Shown here: positions 12,920 to 19,901 of the stretch, one piece after another
Layout of the letters: each line of letters opens with the position of its first letter
How positions within the stretch are numbered: position 1 is the stretch's first letter
From: CAYMCJ01 sp964388985
GTDB taxonomy: Bacteria > Patescibacteriota > Patescibacteriia > Patescibacteriales > CAYMCJ01
DNA: 19,991 nt
Direction of reading: 5' to 3'
Assembly (NCBI GenBank): GCA_964388985.1
Contig: CAYMCJ010000022.1
Location: 1 to 19,991, forward strand
Notes under the pieces: generated by a model
What the model was told of the DNA's origin: nothing
What the model saw: the letters and a program-made list of their open reading frames with translations, nothing else
Database searches by the model: none
Position numbers and translations under genes: made by a program

Positions 12920-14224
12920 ATGTCTAAATTTATTATTAACGGCCCGACCAAATTAAAGGGCGAAATTAAAACTAATGCGGCTAAAAATTCCGCTGTCGCT
13001 ATTCTTTGCGCCTGCGCTTCAATTAAGGGCACCACTATTTTAACCAACGTGCCTGTGATTGAAGAAGTGAAAAGAATCATTGAAATTTTGACTTCAATCG
13101 GCCTAAATTGCAGTTGGCTCGACCAGCACAAACTTAAAATTATTAATTCGGGAAATTTAAAGACCGAAAAAATCAATAAACAATCATTTATTAAAACCCG
13201 CTCGGGAATTTTGCTGGCTGGTTCTTTGGTGGCCGGTCTGGCAAAATTTAATCTTCCCAAACCTTCGGGTTGTAAATTAGGCAAAAGAACCGTTAATCCG
13301 CATATCATCACTCTGGCTCACCTGGGAGTTAGCTTAAAATGCACTAATAAATTTTATAAAATCGCCAGAAAAAAATTGAAAGCAGCCAATTTTACAATGT
13401 ATGAATCAAGCGATACGGCTACGGAGACCGCTATTATGGCGGCCTGCTTGATTCAAGGAAAAACCGAAATAAATATGGCCTCGGCAAATTATATGGTCCA
13501 GGATTTATGTTACTTTTTAAAAAAAGCCGGCGCCCGTATTAACGGCATCGGCACCAATAAACTAACTATCTCAGGCGTAAAAAAATTAAAACCGGTTTTA
13601 AATTATCCTATAATGCCGGACCCGATTGAAAGCATGGCTTTTATTTCGCTGGCTATTACTACTAAATCAAGCTTAAATATTACTCACTGTCCGTTTGATT
13701 TCTTAAGTTTAGAACTTGAAAAACTGCGATTAATGGGACAGAAATTCAAATTAAGCAAACTTTATAAATCAAGTAATAAAAAATTTAACCTAATAGATAT
13801 AAAAATTACTCCCTCGCCTTTAAAATCACTACCCGACAAAATCTATGCTCGGCCCTTTCCCGGCTTAAATATTGATAATCTCCCTTTGTTTGTGCCAATT
13901 TTAACGCAAACCAAAGGAAAAACCCTAGTTCATGACTGGGTCTATGAAAATAGAGCAATTTACTATACTGAATTAAATAAATTAGGCGCTAATATTGAAT
14001 TACTTGACCCGCATCGCGCCTTGGTAACCGGTCCCAGTGCTCTAAGAAGCGCTGAAATTATTTGCCCGCCAGCCCTGCGACCTTCAATTAATCTTTTGAT
14101 TTGCATGCTGGCCGCCCGGGGAAAATCAATTTTAAGAAATTCATATTCTATTGACCGCGGTTATGAAAATATAGTAGACCGGTTAAAAAAACTGGGGGCA
14201 AACATAGAGAGGGTGGATGTTTAA
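12920..14224 (+). CDS. murA: UDP-GlcNAc enolpyruvyltransferase (MurA-like)
   Basis: Transfers enolpyruvate from PEP to UDP-N-acetylglucosamine, the first committed step of peptidoglycan synthesis, in the cytoplasm. The 434-aa length is normal. Matching landmarks are K22-N23 in the TNAAKNSA motif, R94 in KTRSGILLAG, the PEP-site Cys at C118 in PSGCKLGKR (so fosfomycin-targetable in principle), D319 in PFPGLNIDNLP at the place of the catalytic Asp of the usual PxFPTDxQ, and the conserved end IDRGYENIVDRLKKLGANIERV. The altered Asp motif marks a divergent MurA subfamily. It is followed 30 bp later by the PEGA/propeller gene, probably co-transcribed. A different EPSP-synthase-fold member is possible but less likely. 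Confidence 0.9.
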   Translation: MSKFIINGPTKLKGEIKTNAAKNSAVAILCACASIKGTTILTNVPVIEEVKRIIEILTSIGLNCSWLDQHKLKIINSGNLKTEKINKQSFIKTRSGILLAGSLVAGLAKFNLPKPSGCKLGKRTVNPHIITLAHLGVSLKCTNKFYKIARKKLKAANFTMYESSDTATETAIMAACLIQGKTEINMASANYMVQDLCYFLKKAGARINGIGTNKLTISGVKKLKPVLNYPIMPDPIESMAFISLAITTKSSLNITHCPFDFLSLELEKLRLMGQKFKLSKLYKSSNKKFNLIDIKITPSPLKSLPDKIYARPFPGLNIDNLPLFVPILTQTKGKTLVHDWVYENRAIYYTELNKLGANIELLDPHRALVTGPSALRSAEIICPPALRPSINLLICMLAARGKSILRNSYSIDRGYENIVDRLKKLGANIERVDV

Positions 14225-14254
14225 AATCTATTCATAATTTGAAATTTTTTCTTT

Positions 14255-15625
14255 ATGACTTTAAAAATTAGAAGAACTATATTTCTGATTTTTATGGCCG
14301 CTTTTATTGTAATCGCGCCGCTTATTTCTTTCTACGCCGCCGGTTATAAAATAAAATTAAGCTGGCCGATGGATATAAAACAAATACTGCAAAAAACCGG
14401 CATGTTTATTTTTGATACCAAGCCGTCAGGAGCAAAAATATACATTAATAATAAACAGCGCCAGCAATTTCTTACAAAATATTTTTCAGGCAAAAACGGA
14501 AGCTTCATAAAAACACCGGCTAAAATAAAAAATATTCTTCCCGGCGAATATGATGTTAAGTTAGAACTGGAAGGATTCTGGCCCTGGCAAAAAAAATTAT
14601 CAATCTATCCCGGCCAGACAACAATTGTTGAAAATATATATTTATTCAAAAAAGATTTACCAATGAGAATAAACGAGGCGGCGATACAGAATTTTTTTAT
14701 TTCCCTTGATAAAAAATTTCTATTGCTGGAAGACGATAAAAAAATAATTGACCTTAACAACGAAAATAAAATAATAGAACCGCCTGATATTATAGATAAA
14801 ATTCAAACCGTAAAATGGTCTCCTGACAACAAAAAAATTGTAATAAATACAACAATTTTTTATATCAATGACAATAACATCAATAGTTATATATCATTGG
14901 ACAAACTGATTGGAAAAGATATTAAAAATATAAAATGGAACGAAAACTCCAACGAAATTTTTTATCAGGACAACAATTCAATAAATTCATTTGATCTAAA
15001 CTCGCGCCACAGCAAAACAATGCTGGACAATGAAGCTTGTTATGAATATTTAATTAAAGATAATTACATTTTTCTTGTTTCAAATTCCGACAAATCAACT
15101 GAATTAAAAATATTCTCATCTAAAACAAAAGAATTAATAAGAAAAATTGATTTGCCGTTCAGCCTTGAATATAAATTTATAAATTCCGGCCACCAGACTC
15201 TGAATTTGATTGACGCAAAACATAATATTATTTATCTGATTGAACCGTTGGCAAAAATTAATCCGATAAAAGATGTAATTAACAATATAAAATATACGCA
15301 ATGGATTGACAATGAACGTTTACTATATGCCAATGATTTTGAAATCTGGCTGTATAACTTTAACAATTATAAAAAAACTCTGTTAACCCGCATCAGCCAG
15401 CCGATTAATGAAATAGCTTGGCACCCGAGCAATAATTATGTGATTTATTCAACCGACAAAAATATAAATATTATTGAGCTTGACGAACGGGAAAAAAGAA
15501 ATATAACAAAAATTATCAGCCTTGATAAAATATCTTCACTATTTTTAAACAAAAAGGGAGATATATTATATTTTATGGCTAAAATCGGCAATCAAACCGG
15601 CCTGTATAAATTGGCCATACAGTGA
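14255..15625 (+). CDS. PEGA-domain, beta-propeller membrane-anchored protein
   Basis: A 456-aa protein with an N-terminal transmembrane anchor (about residues 9-29, IFLIFMAAFIVIAPLISFYAA), then a PEGA-like beta domain (about 51-131: DTKPSGAKIYINNK, TPAKIKNILPGEYDVKLELEGFWPW). From ~135 to the end it has repeats like WD40/TolB propeller blades (VKWSPDNKKIVI, IKWNENSNEIFY, TQWIDNERLLYA, IAWHPSNNYVIYST). This layout suggests an extracytoplasmic envelope protein that binds or scaffolds wall or surface components; the actual ligand is unknown. It follows murA by 30 bp on the same strand with no SD. The domain part is rich in Asn and Lys. Confidence 0.75.
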   Translation: MTLKIRRTIFLIFMAAFIVIAPLISFYAAGYKIKLSWPMDIKQILQKTGMFIFDTKPSGAKIYINNKQRQQFLTKYFSGKNGSFIKTPAKIKNILPGEYDVKLELEGFWPWQKKLSIYPGQTTIVENIYLFKKDLPMRINEAAIQNFFISLDKKFLLLEDDKKIIDLNNENKIIEPPDIIDKIQTVKWSPDNKKIVINTTIFYINDNNINSYISLDKLIGKDIKNIKWNENSNEIFYQDNNSINSFDLNSRHSKTMLDNEACYEYLIKDNYIFLVSNSDKSTELKIFSSKTKELIRKIDLPFSLEYKFINSGHQTLNLIDAKHNIIYLIEPLAKINPIKDVINNIKYTQWIDNERLLYANDFEIWLYNFNNYKKTLLTRISQPINEIAWHPSNNYVIYSTDKNINIIELDEREKRNITKIISLDKISSLFLNKKGDILYFMAKIGNQTGLYKLAIQ

Positions 15626-15679
15626 TAGCGGGTGCCGGGTGCTGGTTTTTTGGTTTTGATGTTAGGAATTTTTGAAATA

Positions 15680-15713
15680 AAAAATCCTTACTGTTTATAC
15701 AGTAAGAATTTTT
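15680..15713. terminator. Bidirectional terminator between the PEGA gene and galU
   Basis: AAAAAT, a mismatch and CTTACTGT pair with ACAGTAAG, a mismatch and ATTTTT around the loop TTAT. The A and T runs at the two ends serve both strands, and the genes converge on it (stops at 15625 plus and 15730 minus). Confidence 0.85.
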
Positions 15714-15729
15714 AGTATAAATATTAATT

Positions 15730-16593
15730 TTATATTATTTTATTTTTATATTCTTTTATCACTTCTCTTAATTCTTTTCTGTCAAGCGCGTATTCTAAAA
15801 TCGCTTTTAAATAATTTATCGGGTCGCCGGTAGTAAGCCACTTCCCGCCTTTAATTTTTTTGGCGTAAAATTCTCCTCCGCTCTTAACATATTTTCTAAT
15901 AGCGTCAACTATCCAAAGCTCATTTCCCTTGCCCGGGGGCGTATTTTTTAAAATATCAATTATATTCTGATTTAATATCATACGGCCGAAATCCGCCAAG
16001 GCCGACGGCGCTTCCTTAACTGACGGCTTTTCAATAATATCATTCAGGCGCATACTTCCTTTTTTTAATTTTACAATCCCATAACGGTCAACCTGATTAC
16101 GAGGCACTTTCTGGACGCCGATCATCAAATGACCGGTCTTATTATAATCGTCAACCATCTGCTTGGTAAAAGAAACTTTAGATTTTACCAAATCATCACC
16201 CCAGACATAAATAAACGGCTCACCATCAACCAGGCTGGCGGCGGACAAAACCGGTGTGCCGTTGCCGTAGGACCCTTTCTGCCTGATGTAGACAAAATTG
16301 GCTAAATCAGCTATTTTTTTAATTTTAGCCAATAAATCATCTTTACCAGCCTTTTTTAACTCATCAACCAAGGCCCAATTATAATCAAAGTGGTCTTCCA
16401 GAGGTTTTTTATCCCAGCGGGTAACAAAAATAATATCCTCAATTCCGGCCGCGGCTAATTCTTCAACTACCAGCTGGATTATCGGCTTGTCAATAATCGG
16501 CAGCATTTCCTTGGGCATTGACTTGGTGGCCGGCAAAAGCCTAGTACCGCTACCGGCCACAGCCACAATCGCTTTTTTTATAGGTTTAAACAT
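15730..16593 (-). CDS. galU: UTP-glucose-1-phosphate uridylyltransferase (GalU-like)
   Basis: Makes UDP-glucose from UTP and glucose-1-phosphate, supplying glycan synthesis. The 287-aa length fits. The nucleotide-binding start reads AVAGSGTRLLPATKSMPKEMLP (residues 11-32), with Gly-Ser in place of the usual Gly-Leu/Tyr, followed by VVEELAAAGIEDIIFVTR, the metal-site region VWGDDLV, IIEKPSVKEAP, the FGRMILN segment and WLTTGDPINYLKAILEYAL. The family's QPxPxGLGHA stretch is replaced by a diverged GSYGNGTPVLSA, so the sugar specificity could differ from standard GalU. The neighbouring glycosyltransferases on the same strand make a glycan-precursor role plausible. Confidence 0.85.
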   Translation of the reverse strand: MFKPIKKAIVAVAGSGTRLLPATKSMPKEMLPIIDKPIIQLVVEELAAAGIEDIIFVTRWDKKPLEDHFDYNWALVDELKKAGKDDLLAKIKKIADLANFVYIRQKGSYGNGTPVLSAASLVDGEPFIYVWGDDLVKSKVSFTKQMVDDYNKTGHLMIGVQKVPRNQVDRYGIVKLKKGSMRLNDIIEKPSVKEAPSALADFGRMILNQNIIDILKNTPPGKGNELWIVDAIRKYVKSGGEFYAKKIKGGKWLTTGDPINYLKAILEYALDRKELREVIKEYKNKII

Positions 16594-16670
16594 AATTTTA
16601 TTTTTTATTATTAATTTTTATAAATATTTTTCTAATAAACCCACTTTCTATCCCTACAAATCAACAAATC

Positions 16671-16711
16671 AGCTACGAATATTACAAATTCTATTCGTGA
16701 TATTTGTAGCT
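16671..16711. repeat. 15-bp hairpin between a glycosyltransferase gene and galU
   Basis: AGCTACGAATATTAC (16671-16685) pairs with GTGATATTTGTAGCT (16697-16711) in a 15-bp stem if G-U pairs are counted, with an 11-nt loop. Octamers of the form ACAAATCA (16656-16671) and AATTTGTAAATTAG (16712-16725) flank it. No U tract follows on the minus strand. Confidence 0.6.
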
Positions 16712-16721
16712 AATTTGTAAA

Positions 16722-17513
16722 TTAGTAGTGGCCCCATTTTCGTAAATATCTAAGCCAGGAAACAATATGGTGGCGGGCGGCTTTATTCCAAAAAAATTTA
16801 TACCAAGGTGTTTGAGCGCTTTCCCTGATATGATTATGAATTATTTTACTTTCAGGAAAATATACTACTTTCCAGCCTTTTTGCCAGAACCGCCGGCAAA
16901 GGTCAGTATCCTCAAAATAAAGGAAAAATCGCTCGTCAAAACGACCGACTCGCTCCAGCGCCTTAGCCCGGCAGAAAAAAAACGAACCCAAAAGCCAATC
17001 AACTTCATGTTCGGTATTATGGTCAAAATCCTCCATTAAAAATCTTTTTAAATCTTTTTGGCCAATTTTAGTTTTACCCAAAAACGTACGACGATAAAGC
17101 GGCGTTAAAAGGCTATACCAGCGATAGCAGGAGGCCTGCACGGTTTTGTCGGGATAAAACTGCTTCGGCCCGGCCAGGCCGACTTCGGGATTTAATTCCA
17201 TTAATTCATGCATTTTTTTAAAAGTATCAACAAAAGCGATCGTGTCCGGATTCATTATAACAATATATTTTCCTTTGGCAACTTTTAAGCCAACATTATT
17301 GCCGGCGCCCATGCCTAAATTATTTTTATTTTGAATAAATATTATTTCCGGATACTGCCAAGCCAATATTTCGCCCAGACTGTCCCCGGAATTATTATCA
17401 ACCACAATAATTTCATATTTAAGGCCGTTAAAATCAGCTTCCTTAATTGATTTTATGCAATTTAAAACCAGCCCCCGGCTTTTGTAGTTTAAAATAATAA
17501 TGCTTATGTCCAT
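16722..17513 (-). CDS. Family 2 glycosyltransferase (rhamnosyltransferase-like)
   Basis: A 263-aa GT-A fold enzyme of family GT2, similar in layout to WbbL-type rhamnosyltransferases that act on lipid-linked or wall glycans. It starts directly with the nucleotide-binding strand DISIIILNYKSRGLVLNCI, then VVDNNSGD (residues 37-44), the metal-binding-type NPDT (88-91), WLLGSFFFCRAKALERVGRFDE, and the ED motif in FFLYFEDTDLCRRFWQKG (E201-D202). It has no transmembrane segment. The donor and acceptor cannot be told from sequence. It is downstream of the S23-like gene, and a 15-bp tandem repeat precedes its start by 8 nt. No SD is seen. Confidence 0.9.
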   Translation of the reverse strand: MDISIIILNYKSRGLVLNCIKSIKEADFNGLKYEIIVVDNNSGDSLGEILAWQYPEIIFIQNKNNLGMGAGNNVGLKVAKGKYIVIMNPDTIAFVDTFKKMHELMELNPEVGLAGPKQFYPDKTVQASCYRWYSLLTPLYRRTFLGKTKIGQKDLKRFLMEDFDHNTEHEVDWLLGSFFFCRAKALERVGRFDERFFLYFEDTDLCRRFWQKGWKVVYFPESKIIHNHIRESAQTPWYKFFWNKAARHHIVSWLRYLRKWGHY

Positions 17514-17521
17514 CCAAGTTT

Positions 17522-17551
17522 AAAGTTATAAAGTAAAAAGTTATAAAGTTT
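17522..17551. repeat. 15-bp tandem repeat before the glycosyltransferase start
   Basis: AAAGTTATAAAGTAA (17522-17536) and AAAGTTATAAAGTTT (17537-17551) are tandem copies of the unit seen at 7152-7181, in the same orientation and at nearly the same distance from a minus-strand ATG. The block also overlaps the displaced 3' end of the S23-like gene. Confidence 0.85.
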
Positions 17552-17606
17552 TAATAAAACCTGATAATAATTTTAAAATTTCAACTATCTGACTATATAA
17601 ATTTTA
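17541..17606 (-). pseudogene. Displaced C-terminal frame of the S23-like gene
   Basis: In the frame one base off from the upstream gene, the minus strand reads LYSQIVEILKLLSGFIKTL and then TAA (17541-17543). This is what the end of four-helix-bundle S23 proteins normally looks like (a helix, then 'LSG.I..L'). Adding one A to the run of four A at 17602-17605 would join it to the upstream frame as EFKNLYSQ and give a 114-aa protein, the usual family size. Confidence 0.75.
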
Positions 17607-17884
17607 AATTCATCTTTACTTATGTAATTTAATCTTAATGCTATATATAACATTGATATTACTTCAGCGCAAGAACCTTTAGCAATAAATAAAAAGTTTC
17701 TAAATTCTTTATTTGTGTTTCTTTCAAATCCTTCGGCAATATTGTTCATAATTGAAATTACGGCTCTCTGAATTTGATTTATAAAATTATAATCTCGGCA
17801 ATTGCCAAATAATTTATAAACCAGCATTGTTAACTGCCCTGCTCTTTGCCAAGCTAAAATATCTTCAAATTTTTCTATTTTCAT
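17585..17884 (-). CDS. Four-helix-bundle (S23/23S IVP-like) protein, frameshifted
   Basis: Encodes 99 aa as it stands, from the ATG at 17884 (MKIEKFEDILAWQRAGQL) to a TAG at 17585. It matches the 'four helix bundle' family first seen in proteins encoded in 23S rRNA intervening sequences: KFEDILAWQ, INQIQRAVISIMNNIAEGFERN, EFRNFLFIAKGSCAEVISML, LNYISKDEF. The last helix is missing because the frame breaks in an A run (see the displaced frame). An ATG at 17957-17959 would add 25 residues, but these only translate the tandem repeat (KVYKVYKV) and overlap the upstream gene, so the shorter start is used. Relatives are common next to glycosyltransferases and in mobile contexts; the function is unknown. 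Confidence 0.75.
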   Translation of the reverse strand: MKIEKFEDILAWQRAGQLTMLVYKLFGNCRDYNFINQIQRAVISIMNNIAEGFERNTNKEFRNFLFIAKGSCAEVISMLYIALRLNYISKDEFKIYIVR

Positions 17885-17893
17885 ATAACTTTC

Positions 17894-17917
17894 AACTTTA
17901 TAAACTTTATAAACTTT
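17894..17917. repeat. AT-rich tandem words before the S23-like gene
   Basis: AACTTTATA is repeated with a one-base longer period (AACTTTATAAACTTTATAAA). It is related to, but differs from, the 15-bp unit at 7152 and 17522, and runs in the opposite orientation relative to the gene it precedes. It fills most of the 41-bp gap after the upstream glycosyltransferase stop. Confidence 0.65.
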
Positions 17918-17925
17918 CAACTCAT

Positions 17926-18978
17926 TCACCACCAAATTATTCTTTTCACTACCTGCCAATATAGATTGAAGACTGGATTAACTAAATAACGTAAAATCGG
18001 ATTGTCTATTTCCTGAAATAAAATCTGGCCGGAAAAATTTTTTATTATTTGCCTATCCCCTATTTTTCTAATTTTTTTTATTTTTTGCCGGTTATGATAA
18101 ATTTTTATCCAGCTTCCCGGCTTTAAAAAATATCCGTAAACCTTTAACTTTTGTCCTAACCAGCCGGAAAAAATTGAAAATAAAAGCAAGCCCAAATCCA
18201 TAATAATTAAAGCCGGCAGAATTAACAAAATAGTAAAAAATTTATAAAAAGTAAATACAATAATATACCTATTCCTTTCCATATAATAAACCATCCGCGC
18301 GCTCCGTTTAAAACTATATTTATGATAAACTATTGATTTCGGCGCCAGTACGATTTTATAACCAGCCAATTTAGCTTTCCAGCCGATATCAATATCGTCG
18401 TGATACATATATAATTCCTCGTTATAGCCGCCTATTTTATCAAACACTTCTTTTTTTATAATAAACGAGCAGCCGCTGGCATAACCTTTTATTTCCGGAT
18501 AGCCGTTAATTTCCCGGTCCAACTGATTATAGCCGTCAGTAAAACCAAAGCCCAAGAAATTAATAATATTTCCCAGACTGTTTATCCTATTATTTTTATA
18601 TAGTAATATTTTTGATTGTGCCAAACCGATGTTTTTATCGCTTTCCACCGCCTTAACCAGTTCCTTCAACCAATTATTATCAAATTTAGTGTCCAGATTG
18701 GCAATAATAAAATAATTACAGCCGTCCCCTATGGCTTTTTTTATTCCGGCGTTGTTAGCGGCGGCATAATTTCCGTCATTTCTGGGAATAATTATGGCCT
18801 CGCTGAAATGCTCGCGCAAATAATTTCTGGATTCAGCCGAGGAAGCATTATCCACGATATATATTTTAAATAATTCTTTTGGATAATCCTGCGCTCTCAA
18901 ACTATCCCGGCAGTCGGTTAAAAAACGTTCGGCATAATCCTTATAATTTATTAAAATTATTCCAACTTTTTTATTCAT
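17926..18978 (-). CDS. Family 2 glycosyltransferase with C-terminal membrane region
   Basis: A 350-aa GT2 enzyme. It begins VGIILINYKDYAERFLTDC, with IVDNASS (residues 41-47), the DxD-like NLDT (94-97), ASGCSFIIKKEVFDKIGGYNE, and the catalytic-base/acceptor region MYHDDIDIGWKAKLAGY (191-207). A hydrophobic stretch at ~238-270 (YIIVFTFYKFFTILLILPALIIMDLGLLLFS, cut here only for length) suggests membrane attachment, so it probably extends a lipid-linked surface glycan. Its ATG overlaps the recombinase stop in ATGA, implying translational coupling. TGA is its stop. Confidence 0.9.
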   Translation of the reverse strand: MNKKVGIILINYKDYAERFLTDCRDSLRAQDYPKELFKIYIVDNASSAESRNYLREHFSEAIIIPRNDGNYAAANNAGIKKAIGDGCNYFIIANLDTKFDNNWLKELVKAVESDKNIGLAQSKILLYKNNRINSLGNIINFLGFGFTDGYNQLDREINGYPEIKGYASGCSFIIKKEVFDKIGGYNEELYMYHDDIDIGWKAKLAGYKIVLAPKSIVYHKYSFKRSARMVYYMERNRYIIVFTFYKFFTILLILPALIIMDLGLLLFSIFSGWLGQKLKVYGYFLKPGSWIKIYHNRQKIKKIRKIGDRQIIKNFSGQILFQEIDNPILRYLVNPVFNLYWQVVKRIIWW

Positions 18979-19799
18979 AAAGGACTCTTAATATTCTTTA
19001 AAGCAGGGTTTGTGACCTTAGTATAAATTTGCGTTGTTCTTATATTCTGATGGCCTAATAATTCCTGCACATAACGGACATCTACGCCATTCTCTAAAAG
19101 ATGCGTAGCAAAACTATGGCGCAGAGAATGAAAGGTGGCATCTTTTTTTATTTTTGTTTTTGCTAAAGCATTTTGAAAAATTTTTTGCAAAGAAGTGGTT
19201 GTTAATTTTCCTCCGCGGTTGCTTTCAAATATTAAATCATTCCCATTTTTGCCGATTATTAAATTATTATAGTCATTTTTTAATTTTTCCGGAAAAATTG
19301 TTATTCTATCCTTTTTCCCTTTGGCATTTTTAATATGGATTATTAATTGGCCAAAATCAACATCCTTCACCCTAAGATTTGTAATTTCACTTACTCTAAG
19401 CCCGGCCGCGTATCCCAGAGAAATTATTGTTTTGTGCTTTAAATTATTTATGTTAGAAATAATATCTTTAATCTCTTTTCTTGAAAGAACAACCGGTAAT
19501 TTTTTATTTCTTTTAGCGCATTTAAAATCCATTTTATCTTTGACATTTAAAACTTCACGATAAAAAAATTTTATTGAATTTAGGGCCAAATTAACGGTTT
19601 GTGAAGATTGCCCTTTTTTAAATTTGTGTAAAATAAACAACTCAATTGCCTTGTTTTTATCTTTTACATTCTTATTCTTGGAGAAAATAAGATATTCTCT
19701 TATATAGAATATGTATGATTTAATTGTTTTTTCACTGTAATTTCTTAATTTTAATAAATTTTCAGTTTTCTCCAAAAAATTTTGCTTATTTTCCGCCAT
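18975..19799 (-). CDS. Tyrosine recombinase (XerC/XerD-like)
   Basis: A 274-aa site-specific recombinase. The N-terminal SAM-like core-binding domain covers about residues 1-90 (LLKLRNYSEKTIKSYIFYIREYL), and the catalytic domain follows. All catalytic residues are present: R135 (GLRVSEI), K160 (NAKGKKDR), H224 and R227 (HSLRHSFATH), H250 (LLGHQNIRTTQIY) and the nucleophile Y259. The size and motifs fit a host Xer protein or a small integron/phage-type integrase; which one cannot be decided here. It heads the unit with the overlapping glycosyltransferase. A predicted promoter with a dyad lies upstream. It is AT-richer and Lys/Asn-rich compared with the atp genes. Confidence 0.92.
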   Translation of the reverse strand: MAENKQNFLEKTENLLKLRNYSEKTIKSYIFYIREYLIFSKNKNVKDKNKAIELFILHKFKKGQSSQTVNLALNSIKFFYREVLNVKDKMDFKCAKRNKKLPVVLSRKEIKDIISNINNLKHKTIISLGYAAGLRVSEITNLRVKDVDFGQLIIHIKNAKGKKDRITIFPEKLKNDYNNLIIGKNGNDLIFESNRGGKLTTTSLQKIFQNALAKTKIKKDATFHSLRHSFATHLLENGVDVRYVQELLGHQNIRTTQIYTKVTNPALKNIKSPL

Positions 19800-19827
19800 A
19801 TGATATAATTTTAACAGATATAATTAA

Positions 19828-19856
19828 AATATAACATAAGTTTGTATAACATACAA
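19828..19856 (-). promoter_or_regulatory. Candidate promoter of the recombinase operon
   Basis: On the minus strand TTGTAT (19851-19856), a spacer of exactly 17 bp and TATATT (19828-19833) give a start near 19821, about 20 nt ahead of the ATG at 19799. The -10 is good and the -35 matches three bases. Confidence 0.5.
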
Positions 19857-19857
19857 A
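19841..19857. promoter_or_regulatory. Dyad over the recombinase promoter (possible operator)
   Basis: TTTGTAT-AAC-ATACAAA is a perfect 7-bp dyad with a 3-bp centre. It covers the -35 and part of the spacer of the predicted promoter. A further direct copy of one half, in AAGTTTGTATAA, lies at 19879-19890 (first copy 19838-19849). This is the usual geometry of a repressor site or of recombinase arm sites. Confidence 0.45.
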
Positions 19858-19901
19858 TTATTGCTATTAAAAAATAAAAAGTTTGTATAATAACCAGTTA
19901 T

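Noticed and set aside
15624..15650. GGGTGCCGGGTGCTGG, a short GC-rich near-repeat after the PEGA gene
   Set aside because: It is only two imperfect copies with no matching element elsewhere in the window, so it is too little to call a repeat family.
17585..17620. Programmed ribosomal frameshift in the S23-like gene
   Set aside because: The TTTAAAA run is not in the phase required for a -1 slippery heptamer, so a one-base deletion or a sequencing error is simpler.
15624..19799. UGA recoding as in Gracilibacteria/SR1
   Set aside because: TGA stops the PEGA, glycosyltransferase and recombinase frames at sensible C-termini, so TGA is a normal stop.
19829..19839. dif-like half-site (minus strand TTATGTTATAT) near the recombinase
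   Set aside because: It matches the XerD arm in 10 of 11 bases, but no XerC arm stands at the required 6-bp distance, so it is probably chance in AT-rich DNA.
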